From contig NZ_JANUGU010000001.1 in the NCBI RefSeq assembly GCF_024753145.1, positions 1,240,001-1,304,000 on the forward strand: DNA of 64,000 nucleotides, written 5' to 3'. The position numbers and the translations under genes are program-made. This document shows positions 26,212 through 34,626 of the stretch, in pieces. Within the stretch, counting starts at the first letter, position 1, and every line of letters begins with the position of its first letter. The notes under the pieces were generated by a model, which was not told the origin of the DNA, did not search any database, and saw only the letters and a list, made by a program, of their open reading frames with translations. Origin of the DNA: Massilia terrae (GTDB taxonomy: Bacteria > Pseudomonadota > Gammaproteobacteria > Burkholderiales > Burkholderiaceae_D).

Positions 26212-27399
26212 TCATTTCTCCCGAACGGTGCGCGCTTCATGCGCGAGCTGGATGGCGCGCTGGGTCACCAGCGGCCCCGCCACTTCCAGCAGCAAGGCGA
26301 TGGCGGCCAGCGGCGCCAGGCTGTGGAACAGGTCGACGCCGAGGCGCCGGGTCTGCTCCAGCAGCAGGATCGCGAACACCGCCATCGGCGTCAGCGCCAG
26401 TCCGGTGAACATGCCCTTGCGGGCGGTGATGCCGGAGACCCGCGCGAACACGGTGCACATCAGGGTCTTGACCAGCGCCCGCACCAGCACCAGCAGCAGG
26501 CCGAGCGCGAAGCCGCTCAGCACCTGCCCCCAGGACAGCGTGGCCGCCACGTAGAAGAACAGCAGCACCGACAGCAGGTCGCCCAGCACGCCGAAGTTGC
26601 GCTGCGCCGGCGACAGCACGATGCGGCGATGGCGCGCCACGATGCCGAAAGTGAGCGCGGCCAGCACCGGTTCGAACTTGAGCACGTGCGTGAGCAGCAC
26701 CAGCAGGAACACGGCGATGGTGAACGCCAGCGTGGCGTCGCGTGCGCCATCCTCGAAGGAGCGCAGCCACACCGGGACCACCACTCCGAACAGGCCGCCT
26801 AAACTTGCCGATACCGCCAGCACCACCAGGCTGCTCCACGCCGCATGCAGCACGTCGCCCTCGGTCTGGAACACGCCGATCCCGATCACGACGCGGAAAG
26901 TGAACACCGCCAGCACGCAGCTCAACGCCGACAGGTGCAGCGCGCGCTCGGTCACCTGGCCGGAGCTGTGCTGCTCGTTGATCACGCGGACCAGGCCCGC
27001 CGGCGAGGCCGCCATCGCCAGCGAGGCGAGCAGCGCTGAAGCCAGCGGCGGACGGCCGCAGAAGGTGGCGACGAAATACACGGCGCCAAAGGTGCACAGG
27101 CTCTCGGCCAGCGCAGTGATGAGGATCCACGGGTTGTGGCGCAGCCAGCCGAGGTTGATGCGGTAGCCCAGTTCGAACAGCATCAGGCCAAAGCCGAAGT
27201 TCGCCAGCAGCAGGAAGGCGCCCGCCTCGGACGGCGGCAGATAGCTGGCGGCGAGATTCCCGAACAGGAATCCGCCAAGGGCGTAGACCGCGATGCGCGG
27301 CATGCCGAGGAAGCGGTACAGGATTTCGCCGGCCAGCCACGAGGCGGCCAGCGCGAACGGCCAGGCGAGTTGGTAAAGCGGGGAGAGGAATTCGATCAT
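26212..27399 (-). CDS. Kef-like cation:proton antiporter (CPA2/Na+-H+ exchanger family)
   Basis: The 395-residue protein consists almost wholly of about 11-13 hydrophobic helices and fits the Na_H_Exchanger fold. It resembles CPA2 proteins in the glycine-rich helix [14 protein letters not shown] and in the [12 protein letters not shown] crossover segment. No acidic ND pair is apparent there and there is no C-terminal RCK/TrkA-N regulatory domain. It may move K+ or Na+ against protons. The downstream gene, one base away, encodes a gamma-glutamyl-ligase-family enzyme. A terminator-like hairpin sits in the leader 43 bases before the ATG. The ribosome-binding site is weak. Confidence 0.78.
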   Translation of the reverse strand: MIEFLSPLYQLAWPFALAASWLAGEILYRFLGMPRIAVYALGGFLFGNLAASYLPPSEAGAFLLLANFGFGLMLFELGYRINLGWLRHNPWILITALAESLCTFGAVYFVATFCGRPPLASALLASLAMAASPAGLVRVINEQHSSGQVTERALHLSALSCVLAVFTFRVVIGIGVFQTEGDVLHAAWSSLVVLAVSASLGGLFGVVVPVWLRSFEDGARDATLAFTIAVFLLVLLTHVLKFEPVLAALTFGIVARHRRIVLSPAQRNFGVLGDLLSVLLFFYVAATLSWGQVLSGFALGLLLVLVRALVKTLMCTVFARVSGITARKGMFTGLALTPMAVFAILLLEQTRRLGVDLFHSLAPLAAIALLLEVAGPLVTQRAIQLAHEARTVREK

Positions 27400-27441
27400 G
27401 CAGTCTTTGGGAAGCCAGGGGAAGCGCCGGACTGATCACCG

Positions 27442-27472
27442 AAAAAATGCCCCCGGGGAAGGTTCCCGGGGG
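27442..27472 (-). terminator. Terminator-like hairpin, either gene terminator or leader attenuator
   Basis: On the minus strand an 8-bp all-GC stem (CCCCCGGG at 27472-27465 with CCCGGGGG at 27457-27450) is followed by a run of six T (27447-27442). It is 129 bases past the metallophosphatase stop and 43 bases before the antiporter ATG. Position fits either a terminator for the upstream gene or an attenuator in the antiporter leader. The 27400-27600 gap otherwise contains no gene. Confidence 0.75.
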
Positions 27473-27588
27473 ACCAAGAGGCGTGTTTATCCCCTCATCG
27501 CTGATCGAGATTGCCATCCGAAAGATGACGTTCCGACCGGCCTATACTGCCCGAAATTGTTTCCTTTCGCAACAATTTTTACCCTAAC

Positions 27589-27604
27589 GTAGGACAAGTC
27601 CTAC
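27589..27604. repeat. Short palindrome at the metallophosphatase stop codon
   Basis: GTAGGAC (27589-27595), AA, GTCCTAC (27598-27604) is a perfect 7-bp inverted repeat overlapping the TAG stop of the metallophosphatase gene. It has no adjoining T tract. It could be a weak hairpin or a protein site for the antiporter promoter region. Confidence 0.5.
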
Positions 27605-28998
27605 TTAACTTGCGCGATCTCGCAGGAAGACTCCTTGCCGTGCACCCGGCAGGTATTGCGCTCGCGGCCGTCGCGGTCGCGCACGGTCACCAGCCAATCC
27701 TGCGGGCCGGTGCGCTCCATCGTCATGAAGCCGAAACCGTCGATCCATGAGCTCATGTGCTGGACCACGGCGCCCGGCGCCGGAGTCTCGCTGGGCGGCA
27801 CGGCGGCTGGCAGCGGCAGGATGTCTTCGTCGGTGCCGGAGAAGCCGGCCACGAACTGGGTCGGGAAACGGCCGCCGAAACTGGTCTGCTCCCACAGGTG
27901 CACGTGGCCGGACAGCAGCACGCTGATACCGGACGGGAGGAAGTCGGGTTCCACGTCGCCGAAGGCTTCCAGAAGCCCCTTGTCACCGCCAAACAGCGAA
28001 ATCGCCTTGGTCTTCTTGTCCTCGGTGGCGCCGAACGCGAACAGCGGATGATGGTCGAGCGCGATGTTGTAGCCGGCCTGGCGCGACAGTGCCTGCACCT
28101 TGCGCAGCGTGTCGGCGTAGATCGCACGGCGCGGATCGCCCGCCTTGAAGCCCTTGTAGCTGGTATTGGCGGTGTCGAACACGATGATCTGCGCGCCCGG
28201 CCCGATCGGCACCGCGTACGGATCGCTGTAGTCGCCGACCAGGTCGTCATTCGGGTCGTCACACATGCCGTTCGGCTTGATGGCGTGCGGGTCGAGGTAG
28301 CGCCACCAGCCCTGCCCGGCGCGATCGCAGCTCTCGTGATTACCACGCGCGACCAGCCACGGCGCGGCGTGCAGCAGCGGCTTCGCCGGCTGGAAGAAGT
28401 CGGCGTTCCAGGCATCCCAACCGTAGCCCCAGGGGCTGCCCTTGCAGCCGGGACGGTCCGCGGGACAGGGTTCTTCGCGGTAGTGGAAGTCGCCGACGTG
28501 GATCACCAGGTCCGGCCCGAACGCTGCCGCCGCCGCCGCGATGTGCGCGAACGGGAAAGCTTTTTCGTCATTGCAGTCCTGGACCTCGTGGTTCTTGATG
28601 CGGCAACCGGTATCGCCGATCACGACGATTTTTTGTGGCTCGGCCTTCGGCAGCGGCAGCGCGCGCCCGGCGATAAGGACCTGGCGCGCGCCGGCGGGAA
28701 TCGCGGCTTCGCAGCTCATCACGGCAGTGGACGCAGGCTGGTGGAGCCTGGCGCCGGGGCGCGGCGGGATGGCCTGCAGCGGCGAGCGCACATTCATGGC
28801 GCGCGCATGGCCATCGACCGACAACGACGGGCACGCGGGCGCGGTGGTGATCGCGCGCGCGATCGCCTTGCCCTGCTCGCCCAGCACCACGAAGGCGGCT
28901 TCCGGCTCGGCCTCGTGCTTGATAAACGATGCGCAGCCGGACAGCAGCGACAGCGCGAGCAGAGTCAGGGCGCCTGGGCCAAAAGTCGATGATTTCAT
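27601..28998 (-). CDS. Metallophosphoesterase lipoprotein
   Basis: The 465-residue product has a lipoprotein signal peptide (LLALSLLSGC, Cys near residue 22). A calcineurin-like phosphoesterase domain follows with all metal-site blocks: VVIGDTG (about 122-128), HVGDFHY (about 162-168), RGNHES (about 216-221), LDHHP and SGHVHLWE (about 360). It should act at the periplasmic face on a phosphomonoester or similar. The start at 28998 gives the lipobox; the longer upstream opening has no signal peptide. It is divergent from a TonB-dependent receptor gene, so the two may serve one nutrient, for example an organophosphate. Confidence 0.85.
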   Translation of the reverse strand: MKSSTFGPGALTLLALSLLSGCASFIKHEAEPEAAFVVLGEQGKAIARAITTAPACPSLSVDGHARAMNVRSPLQAIPPRPGARLHQPASTAVMSCEAAIPAGARQVLIAGRALPLPKAEPQKIVVIGDTGCRIKNHEVQDCNDEKAFPFAHIAAAAAAFGPDLVIHVGDFHYREEPCPADRPGCKGSPWGYGWDAWNADFFQPAKPLLHAAPWLVARGNHESCDRAGQGWWRYLDPHAIKPNGMCDDPNDDLVGDYSDPYAVPIGPGAQIIVFDTANTSYKGFKAGDPRRAIYADTLRKVQALSRQAGYNIALDHHPLFAFGATEDKKTKAISLFGGDKGLLEAFGDVEPDFLPSGISVLLSGHVHLWEQTSFGGRFPTQFVAGFSGTDEDILPLPAAVPPSETPAPGAVVQHMSSWIDGFGFMTMERTGPQDWLVTVRDRDGRERNTCRVHGKESSCEIAQVK

Positions 28999-29161
28999 AA
29001 CAAGATGGGATGCGAAAGGGTGAAATTTACCATACGGATTCCAGTGTTGGGAGAATGCATATTTCCTTTGGAGAATAAGCAAACAAGCAAAGTGTATTGG
29101 CGGGCAAGTTGCCGCGGCTGCTAGGCTTCGAACCTCTGCAACAAGTTGTGAAAGAAGAAAA

Positions 29162-31546
29162 ATGAACCAGACCCTCCGCCACGCGCCGCGCCTCACGGTG
29201 CTCGCACTCAGCCTTGCCGGCGCCTTCAGCGCCCACGCCCAGACCCAGGCACCCGCCGCCGAAGAACAACAGATCCAGCAAGTGGTCGTTACCGGCACCT
29301 ACACCAAAAACCGCCGCACCCTCGATTCGCAATCGCCTGTCGACGTCATCGGCGCCAAGGAACTGCAATCCACCGGTTCGACCGAGCTGGCCACCGTGCT
29401 CGGCCGCCTGCTGCCGTCGGTGAACTTCCCGCGCCCGTCCGGCGCCGATGCCAGCGATGCCGTGCGTCCGGCCCAGCTGCGCGGCCTGTCGCCTGACCAG
29501 GTGCTGGTGCTGGTCAACGGCAAGCGCCGCCACACCTCCGCTGTCATCAACGTCAACGGCACGCTCGGCCGCGGCTCGGCGCCGGTCGACCTGAACGCGA
29601 TCCCGCTGGAAGCGATCGACCACATTGAAGTGCTGCGCGACGGCGCCGCCGCCCAATACGGCTCGGATGCGATCGCGGGCGTCATCAACATCATCCTGAA
29701 AAAAGGCGCCAAGGGCGGTGACGTCGAAGCCGGCTGGGGCGAGTACCAGAAGCACGACGGCAAGCAGTGGACTCTGAAAGGCAGCACAGGCTTCGCGCTC
29801 GGCGACAACGGCTGGGTGAGGCTGGCCGCCGAAGTGGCGGACAAGGACCCGACCAACCGCGCCGGCGCCGACTTCCGCAATCCGAAGGAGCCGCTGTACG
29901 GCCAGGTCACGCAGCGCCTCGGCGATCCGGAAAGCCGCCCGCGCACGCTGTTCGTCAACAGCCAGTACCGCATCAACGACGACCTCGAGTGGTACGGCTT
30001 TGCCAACTACGGCCACCGCTATACCTCGGCCGCCGCCACCTGGCGCACTGCTTACAACGGCGGCGCGCTGCGCTCGCCGACCATCTTCCCGAACGGCTTC
30101 CTGCCGCTCGAGGACAGCACCTCGACCGACAAGTCGGTGGTCACCGGCCTGCGTGGCGAGCTGGCCGGCTGGCGCTGGGACGCGAGCCTGAACTACGGCA
30201 GCAACGAGTTCAAGCTGGACCTCGACAACACCATCAACCAGACCCTGGGCGCCGCCAGCCCGACCCACTTCCATGCGGGCAGCCTGCAAGCGGCCGAGAG
30301 CCAGTTCAACCTCGATGTGGCACGCGAGGTGCCGGTGTCGTACTTCAGCGGTCCGCTGACGGTGGCGCTGGGTTACGAGGCGCGTCACGAGACCTACAAG
30401 ATCGGCGCCGGCGAGGAAGCGTCGTGGACCGGCACCGGCTCGCAGGGCTTCGCCGGCTTCCGTCCCGAGAACGCGGGCAAGAACGGCCGCAACAACCAGT
30501 CGCTGTACCTGAACCTCGAGGCTGACGTCACCGAGCAGCTGTCCGCCGGCCTGGGCGTGCGCCACGAGCACTACACCGATTTTGGCGACACCACCTCGGC
30601 CAAGGCCTCGGCGCGCTACGCCTTCACCAAGGCGCTGTCGGTGCGCGGCACCGCCTCCACCGGCTTCCGCGCGCCGTCACTGGCGCAGCAGGACTACACC
30701 ATCACGACCACCAACTTCATGGTCGTCAATGGCGTGAACACGCCGGTCGAAACCGGCACCTTCGCGGTAGGCAGCCGCGCGGCATCGGCGCTGGGCGCGG
30801 TGCCGCTCAAGCCCGAGAAGGCGCGCAACCTGTCGATCGGCGTGCAGTACCAGCCGTCGGCATACTTCACGACTTCGGTCGACCTGTACCGCATCGATAT
30901 CGACGACCGCATCCTGTTCTCGGCCAACCTGCAGCTGCCGGATGCGCTCAAGGCCATTCTCGCGGCGCAAGGCTACACCGTGGGCGCGGCGCGCTACTTC
31001 ACCAATGCGCTCGACACCCGGACCAAGGGCGTGGATGTGGTCAGCACCTACCGCCTGCCGCTGCAGCAAGGTGCGCGCGTCGACTTCACGGTCGGCTACA
31101 ACTACAACCAGAACGACGTGCGCCGCGTGGCTGCCAATCCGGCGCTGCTCACGCAGTACAAGCTGCTGCTGGTCGATCGCCAGACCATCAACCGCACCAC
31201 GGTCGGTTCGCCGAAGGACAAGCTGAGCCTATCGACGGATTACACCCGTGGCCAGTGGAATGGACGTGCGGTGGTCACGCGCTACGGCCGCTTCACGGTG
31301 CCGCAGAACGATGCGACGCTGGACCAGCAGTATGATCCGCAATGGGTGCTGGATCTGTCGGCCAGCGTGAAGGTGGACCGCAACTGGCGCCTGAGCGCAG
31401 GCGTCGACAACGTCACCAACCGCTATCCGGCACAGATCACGTCGAAAGGTAACCTGAACAACGGCGGCATCCAGCCGTACAGCGGGTTCGCGCCGAATGG
31501 CTTCAACGGCCGCTTCTTCTACGCGAAAGCAGGATATAGCTGGTAA
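29162..31546 (+). CDS. TonB-dependent outer-membrane receptor
   Basis: The 794-residue protein has a signal peptide (cleavage after SAHAQ near residue 26), a TonB-box-like QQVVVTGT and a plug domain (about 45-165) with LVNGKRRH and LRDGAAAQYGSDAIAGVINI. A 22-strand-type barrel ends in YAKAGYSW, with the terminal aromatic residue required for outer-membrane insertion. GAAAGAAG precedes the ATG. The ligand is unknown. It shares a 163-bp divergent control region (28999-29161) with the metallophosphatase; I saw no clear Fur or Pho box there. Confidence 0.92.
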   Translation: MNQTLRHAPRLTVLALSLAGAFSAHAQTQAPAAEEQQIQQVVVTGTYTKNRRTLDSQSPVDVIGAKELQSTGSTELATVLGRLLPSVNFPRPSGADASDAVRPAQLRGLSPDQVLVLVNGKRRHTSAVINVNGTLGRGSAPVDLNAIPLEAIDHIEVLRDGAAAQYGSDAIAGVINIILKKGAKGGDVEAGWGEYQKHDGKQWTLKGSTGFALGDNGWVRLAAEVADKDPTNRAGADFRNPKEPLYGQVTQRLGDPESRPRTLFVNSQYRINDDLEWYGFANYGHRYTSAAATWRTAYNGGALRSPTIFPNGFLPLEDSTSTDKSVVTGLRGELAGWRWDASLNYGSNEFKLDLDNTINQTLGAASPTHFHAGSLQAAESQFNLDVAREVPVSYFSGPLTVALGYEARHETYKIGAGEEASWTGTGSQGFAGFRPENAGKNGRNNQSLYLNLEADVTEQLSAGLGVRHEHYTDFGDTTSAKASARYAFTKALSVRGTASTGFRAPSLAQQDYTITTTNFMVVNGVNTPVETGTFAVGSRAASALGAVPLKPEKARNLSIGVQYQPSAYFTTSVDLYRIDIDDRILFSANLQLPDALKAILAAQGYTVGAARYFTNALDTRTKGVDVVSTYRLPLQQGARVDFTVGYNYNQNDVRRVAANPALLTQYKLLLVDRQTINRTTVGSPKDKLSLSTDYTRGQWNGRAVVTRYGRFTVPQNDATLDQQYDPQWVLDLSASVKVDRNWRLSAGVDNVTNRYPAQITSKGNLNNGGIQPYSGFAPNGFNGRFFYAKAGYSW

Positions 31547-31573
31547 GCCTTGTAGCTGAAGTTTAACCAAGAA

Positions 31574-31601
31574 CGTCGTTCCCGCCTCCGCGGGAACGAC
31601 G
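31574..31601. repeat. REP-like palindrome C
   Basis: CGTCGTTCCCGC (31574-31585) and GCGGGAACGACG (31590-31601) form a perfect 12-bp stem with a CTCC loop between two convergent genes. It belongs to the same family as copies A, D and G and could work as a bidirectional terminator. Confidence 0.85.
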
Positions 31602-31612
31602 AACCGTATAGT

Positions 31613-31969
31613 TCAGGTTCCGGGCTTCGCCGCAGGCGCTTGCTTCGCACCGGGCTGTTCGTTCCCGTAGGTCTTGACCAGATAGTCCACCATCGCCGGA
31701 ATCTCCGCGTCATCGAACTGCGCGGCGAACGGCTTCTTCATCTTCTTCACCGTCGCCTCCCAGTATGCCCGATTCATGCTTGGGGGCTGAGTGGACGGAT
31801 ACTGCGCCGAGTGGCAGGTCATGCAGTTCTTCTGCACCAGCTGGTAGCCCGGCAGCGTGCTCGGCTTGAACGTCGCGGTCTCGGGCGGCAGGTTGATCTC
31901 GACCGCGTGCGCAATCGCCAGCGCCGAGGCCAGCGCCGCGAACAGGACTGCTCGTTTCGTCATCGTCAT
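31613..31969 (-). CDS. Monohaem cytochrome c, SorB-like electron acceptor subunit
   Basis: This 118-residue protein has a signal peptide (first 22 residues, ending AIAHA) and one haem-attachment motif, CMTCH (Cys49, Cys52, His53). A helical domain with the PAMVDYLVKTYG segment follows, then a short Ala/Lys/Pro tail. GGAGG precedes ATG at 31969. It starts 10 bases after the stop of the molybdopterin oxidoreductase gene, the arrangement of periplasmic SorAB sulfite dehydrogenases, in which the cytochrome accepts electrons from the Mo subunit. Confidence 0.85.
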   Translation of the reverse strand: MTMTKRAVLFAALASALAIAHAVEINLPPETATFKPSTLPGYQLVQKNCMTCHSAQYPSTQPPSMNRAYWEATVKKMKKPFAAQFDDAEIPAMVDYLVKTYGNEQPGAKQAPAAKPGT

Positions 31970-31979
31970 GGCAGCCTCC

Positions 31980-33218
31980 TTACACCGCGACCACGCGCGT
32001 GGTCTCGACCACATTGCGCATGTAACCGGGCGGATTCCACAGCGCCGTCATCGGCTGCGACTGGCCGATGCGGTTCACGGCCCTCACCTTCAGCTCGTGC
32101 CGCCCCTTCGGCAGCCGCACCGTGGCCGACCACTCGCGGAACGAGAAACGCCCGAGATCCTGCCCCAGCCGTGTCTCCATCCACGTGCGTCCGCCGTCCA
32201 GTGACAAGGCCACGTCGGCGATACCGTAACCGCCATCGAACGCAATCCCCTTCACCACGACGGACTGCCCCGCCTTCACCTGCGCGCCATCGGCCAGGCT
32301 GGTGATGAAGGAGCGCACGTCGAAGCGTTTGATTGGCGTCGTCTTCGCCATCGCGGTGCCCGGCTGGATGCAGGCGCAGGAATTGTCCGGGATGCGATAG
32401 GCGTTCGCCATCCAGAACCCGTCGAACACCTTGTCGAGTACCTGGATGTCATTCACATGCTTGACCCAATAGGTGCCGTAGTAGCCCGGCACCACAAGAC
32501 GCAGCGGGTAGCCGTTCAGCACCGGCAGGTCGGCATTGTTCATCTGCCAGGCCAGCAGCACCTCGCCATCGAGCGCATGGTCGATATCGAGCGCCTTGAT
32601 GAAGTCAGGGCCGCCAGGCACCGGCGGCATGTCCATGCCGTTGAAGCTCACCTGCACCGAACCGGCCTTCACGCCCGCACGTTCCAGCACCAGCTTGAGC
32701 GGCACGCCGGCCCAGCGCGCATTGCCCATCGCGCCGTTGCCAAGCTGGCCGCCGTTGACGCGCGGCTGGAAGAAGCCGCGGCTGTTGCCCGAGCACTGGT
32801 TGACGGCAACCACGTCCGCCCCGCCCATCTGCTTCAGCTCCGCCAGCGACAGCTCCAGCGGCGAGTTGACGTTGCCGCCGACATGCAGCCTGAAGGTGCC
32901 GGGATCGATCGAGGTGGGAATGCCGCTCCAGTGGTAGCGCACGAAGAATGCGTCGTTGGGCGTGATGATGTTGTCGTTGAAGATGCCGAACGGCGTTTCG
33001 AGCTGCGGCGGCCTGCTGGTCAGCAGGATCATCGGCCGCTTCTGGGGAAACGCCACCAGCTCGCGCTCGCCGTTCTCGAAGCCCAGGTTGACCGTCTTGT
33101 TGGCCGCCAGCGCATCGCGCCCGAGCGCGCCCAGCGCCGCCGCTGCGCCAAGTGTGCCTGCCTGCCGCATCACCGCACGGCGCCGCCGGCCGTGCGGGTC
33201 CATCGAATCGCTACCCAT
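31980..33218 (-). CDS. Sulfite dehydrogenase catalytic subunit, SorA-like molybdopterin oxidoreductase
   Basis: The 412-residue protein belongs to the sulfite oxidase family. Cys142 in VAVNQCSGNSRGFF is the expected Mo ligand. The catalytic domain (about 50-290) is followed by a Mo-co dimerisation domain (about 300-410) with the IADVALSLDGGRTW motif. The N-terminus has a four-Arg cluster (11-14) and an Ala/Gly-rich stretch ending ALAAN; this is a probable Tat signal although the twin-arginine motif is not canonical. GGGAGG precedes ATG at 33218. With the adjoining cytochrome it should oxidise sulfite to sulfate in the periplasm; a different substrate (as for YedY-like relatives) is possible. 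Confidence 0.85.
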   Translation of the reverse strand: MGSDSMDPHGRRRRAVMRQAGTLGAAAALGALGRDALAANKTVNLGFENGERELVAFPQKRPMILLTSRPPQLETPFGIFNDNIITPNDAFFVRYHWSGIPTSIDPGTFRLHVGGNVNSPLELSLAELKQMGGADVVAVNQCSGNSRGFFQPRVNGGQLGNGAMGNARWAGVPLKLVLERAGVKAGSVQVSFNGMDMPPVPGGPDFIKALDIDHALDGEVLLAWQMNNADLPVLNGYPLRLVVPGYYGTYWVKHVNDIQVLDKVFDGFWMANAYRIPDNSCACIQPGTAMAKTTPIKRFDVRSFITSLADGAQVKAGQSVVVKGIAFDGGYGIADVALSLDGGRTWMETRLGQDLGRFSFREWSATVRLPKGRHELKVRAVNRIGQSQPMTALWNPPGYMRNVVETTRVVAV

Positions 33219-33587
33219 GTCCGCCTCCCAATCCAAGTCTATTTGTATTCAGGGCTACCGAATTGCGGCTCAGTCTGGGTGCTTCATTGGCTGAGCAATA
33301 TTACGCTAGCACCAATGTCGGGCTGGCACAAGAGAGTTTCGACCGGCGCGGCCCCGGCCCCCAATCTCCGCCACTCTCACTTTGACTCTCCATCGAGTTC
33401 GCGACTTCTTAATTACTCTCCTGCGAACTCATTTACAGCTCAGCAGTCAAAACTAAGACGGAATAAGCGCAATTTAGATTTTTTCCCTCACCCCGTGAGC
33501 GCACTCGAGGCGAAATGAGAGGCCCAAAACCCCACGCGAGCGCATCGGAGCACATTTGAGCGTAAACAAGCATTGAGGAGAGAACCC
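33219..33587. other. Intergenic region of lower GC upstream of sorA and the orphan gene
   Basis: These 369 bases separate two divergent genes. The right part is visibly richer in A and T than its surroundings. I see two loosely similar GAGCGCA...GAG segments starting at 33497 and 33538, a short T run near 33478-33484, and no convincing gene, tRNA or terminator. Promoters for both flanking genes must lie here but I cannot place them confidently. Confidence 0.5.
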
Positions 33588-34067
33588 GTGTCCAGTGCTC
33601 CCCGAGAGGTCTTCTGGCATGTGTACATCCCGTACGAGGTCTTTGTCGATGTGTGCCACTACATGACAGAAATTGGCTACAAGCGAACGATCGGTGACCT
33701 TACTGGAACTGTACTGCGGGAGTGGCCGCTTGAGAGTCGCCGAAAAGGCAAGGCAGGTGGGTCGCAAATGCGTCCAATCACGAGTGGCTACCAATGGAAG
33801 CGCTTATTCCTACCAGAAGGAACGATGCTCAGGACCGTATTCAAGCATCGTTCGTACGTGGCCCAATTAAATGGCGACCAGTTGCTCTACGAAGGAGAAG
33901 CAATGACGCCGACAGATTTCGCGAACATGCACGGCGGTGCGCGGCGAAATGCTTGGCGAAACCTGTGGCTGCTCTTCCCAGCAGAACATGAGTGGAAGCT
34001 GGCCGACGATTGCCGGTCAACACGCCCGTCCAGAACGATAAGGAAGGACGAGGACGTTTGGCGCTAG
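33588..34067 (+). CDS. Orphan hypothetical protein, possible RAMA/DUF2924-like C-terminal domain
   Basis: I do not recognise this 159-residue protein with confidence. GTG at 33588 is chosen because TTGAGGAGAG precedes it; the in-frame TTG at 33573 lies inside that site. Residues 1-60 are helical (VFVDVCHYMTEIGYKRTIGDL). Residues about 70-135 follow the order Gly-x-x-Leu-Arg, a beta strand with YVAQLNGDQLLYEGEAMTP, then FANMHGGARRNAWRNLW, which resembles small modules associated with modification enzymes (RAMA, DUF2924). Base composition is clearly lower in GC than neighbouring genes. It has no partner gene nearby. Function unknown. Confidence 0.65.
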   Translation: MSSAPREVFWHVYIPYEVFVDVCHYMTEIGYKRTIGDLTGTVLREWPLESRRKGKAGGSQMRPITSGYQWKRLFLPEGTMLRTVFKHRSYVAQLNGDQLLYEGEAMTPTDFANMHGGARRNAWRNLWLLFPAEHEWKLADDCRSTRPSRTIRKDEDVWR

Positions 34068-34089
34068 CCGACTGGGCCGAACGCCGCGT

Positions 34090-34626
34090 CTACTTGACCC
34101 GCTGCTTCTCCAGCTTGCGCGCCAGCGTCCTCCGGTGCATGCCCAGCCGCCGCGCCGCTTCGGAGATATTGAAGTCGGTCTCGGCCAGCACCGCGTGGAT
34201 GCGTTCCCACTCCAGCGTCTTGATCGAGGTCGAACGGTTGGTCACCTCGACCTCGGCACTGCCCGCGATGTGGCCGAAAGCCGCCTCGATATCGTCGGTG
34301 TTGGACGGCTTGGCCAGGTACTGCACCGCGCCGAGCTTGATCGCCTCGACCGCCGTGCCGATGCTGGCAAAGCCGGTCAGCACCACGATCAGCATGGTAT
34401 CGTCGTGCTGGTGCAGCATCTGCACGCAGGCGAGGCCGGAAGCGTGCCCTTTCAACTTCAGGTCCACCACCGCATAACCCGGCGAATACGATTTGAGCAA
34501 CTCCGCCGCCTCGTCCTGGCCCGGCGCCACCATCACCTTGTAGCCGCGCCGCTCGAAGGAGCGCGCCAGCGTGCGCGCGAAAGCCTCGTCGTCCTCGATG
34601 ATCAGGAGCTCGCGGTCATCGGACAT
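34090..34626 (-). CDS. regA: Redox response regulator, RegA/PrrA family
   Basis: The 178-residue protein has a receiver domain with acidic pocket EDD (11-13), phospho-acceptor Asp55 in VVDLKLKG, and Lys in YLAKPSNT. A short linker leads to a Fis-type helix-turn-helix at the C-terminus (EAARRLGMHRRTLARKL). This compact layout and the HTH sequence match RegA/PrrA/ActR, global regulators of respiratory genes. It is the last gene of the cyo-surf1-regB-regA operon and its start overlaps the regB end by 11 bases. Confidence 0.9.
   Translation of the reverse strand: MSDDRELLIIEDDEAFARTLARSFERRGYKVMVAPGQDEAAELLKSYSPGYAVVDLKLKGHASGLACVQMLHQHDDTMLIVVLTGFASIGTAVEAIKLGAVQYLAKPSNTDDIEAAFGHIAGSAEVEVTNRSTSIKTLEWERIHAVLAETDFNISEAARRLGMHRRTLARKLEKQRVK

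Noticed and set aside
27470..27560. A fluoride riboswitch in the antiporter leader
   Set aside because: A GATGAGG...GCCTC pairing is suggestive, but the flanking GGCG/CGCC stem and the rest of the fluoride motif are not visible. Kept only as a general structured-leader candidate.
33841..34023. Short frames on both strands inside the low-GC orphan gene
   Set aside because: None has a ribosome-binding site or coherent protein features; the 33588-34067 frame with TTGAGGAGAG upstream explains the region better.
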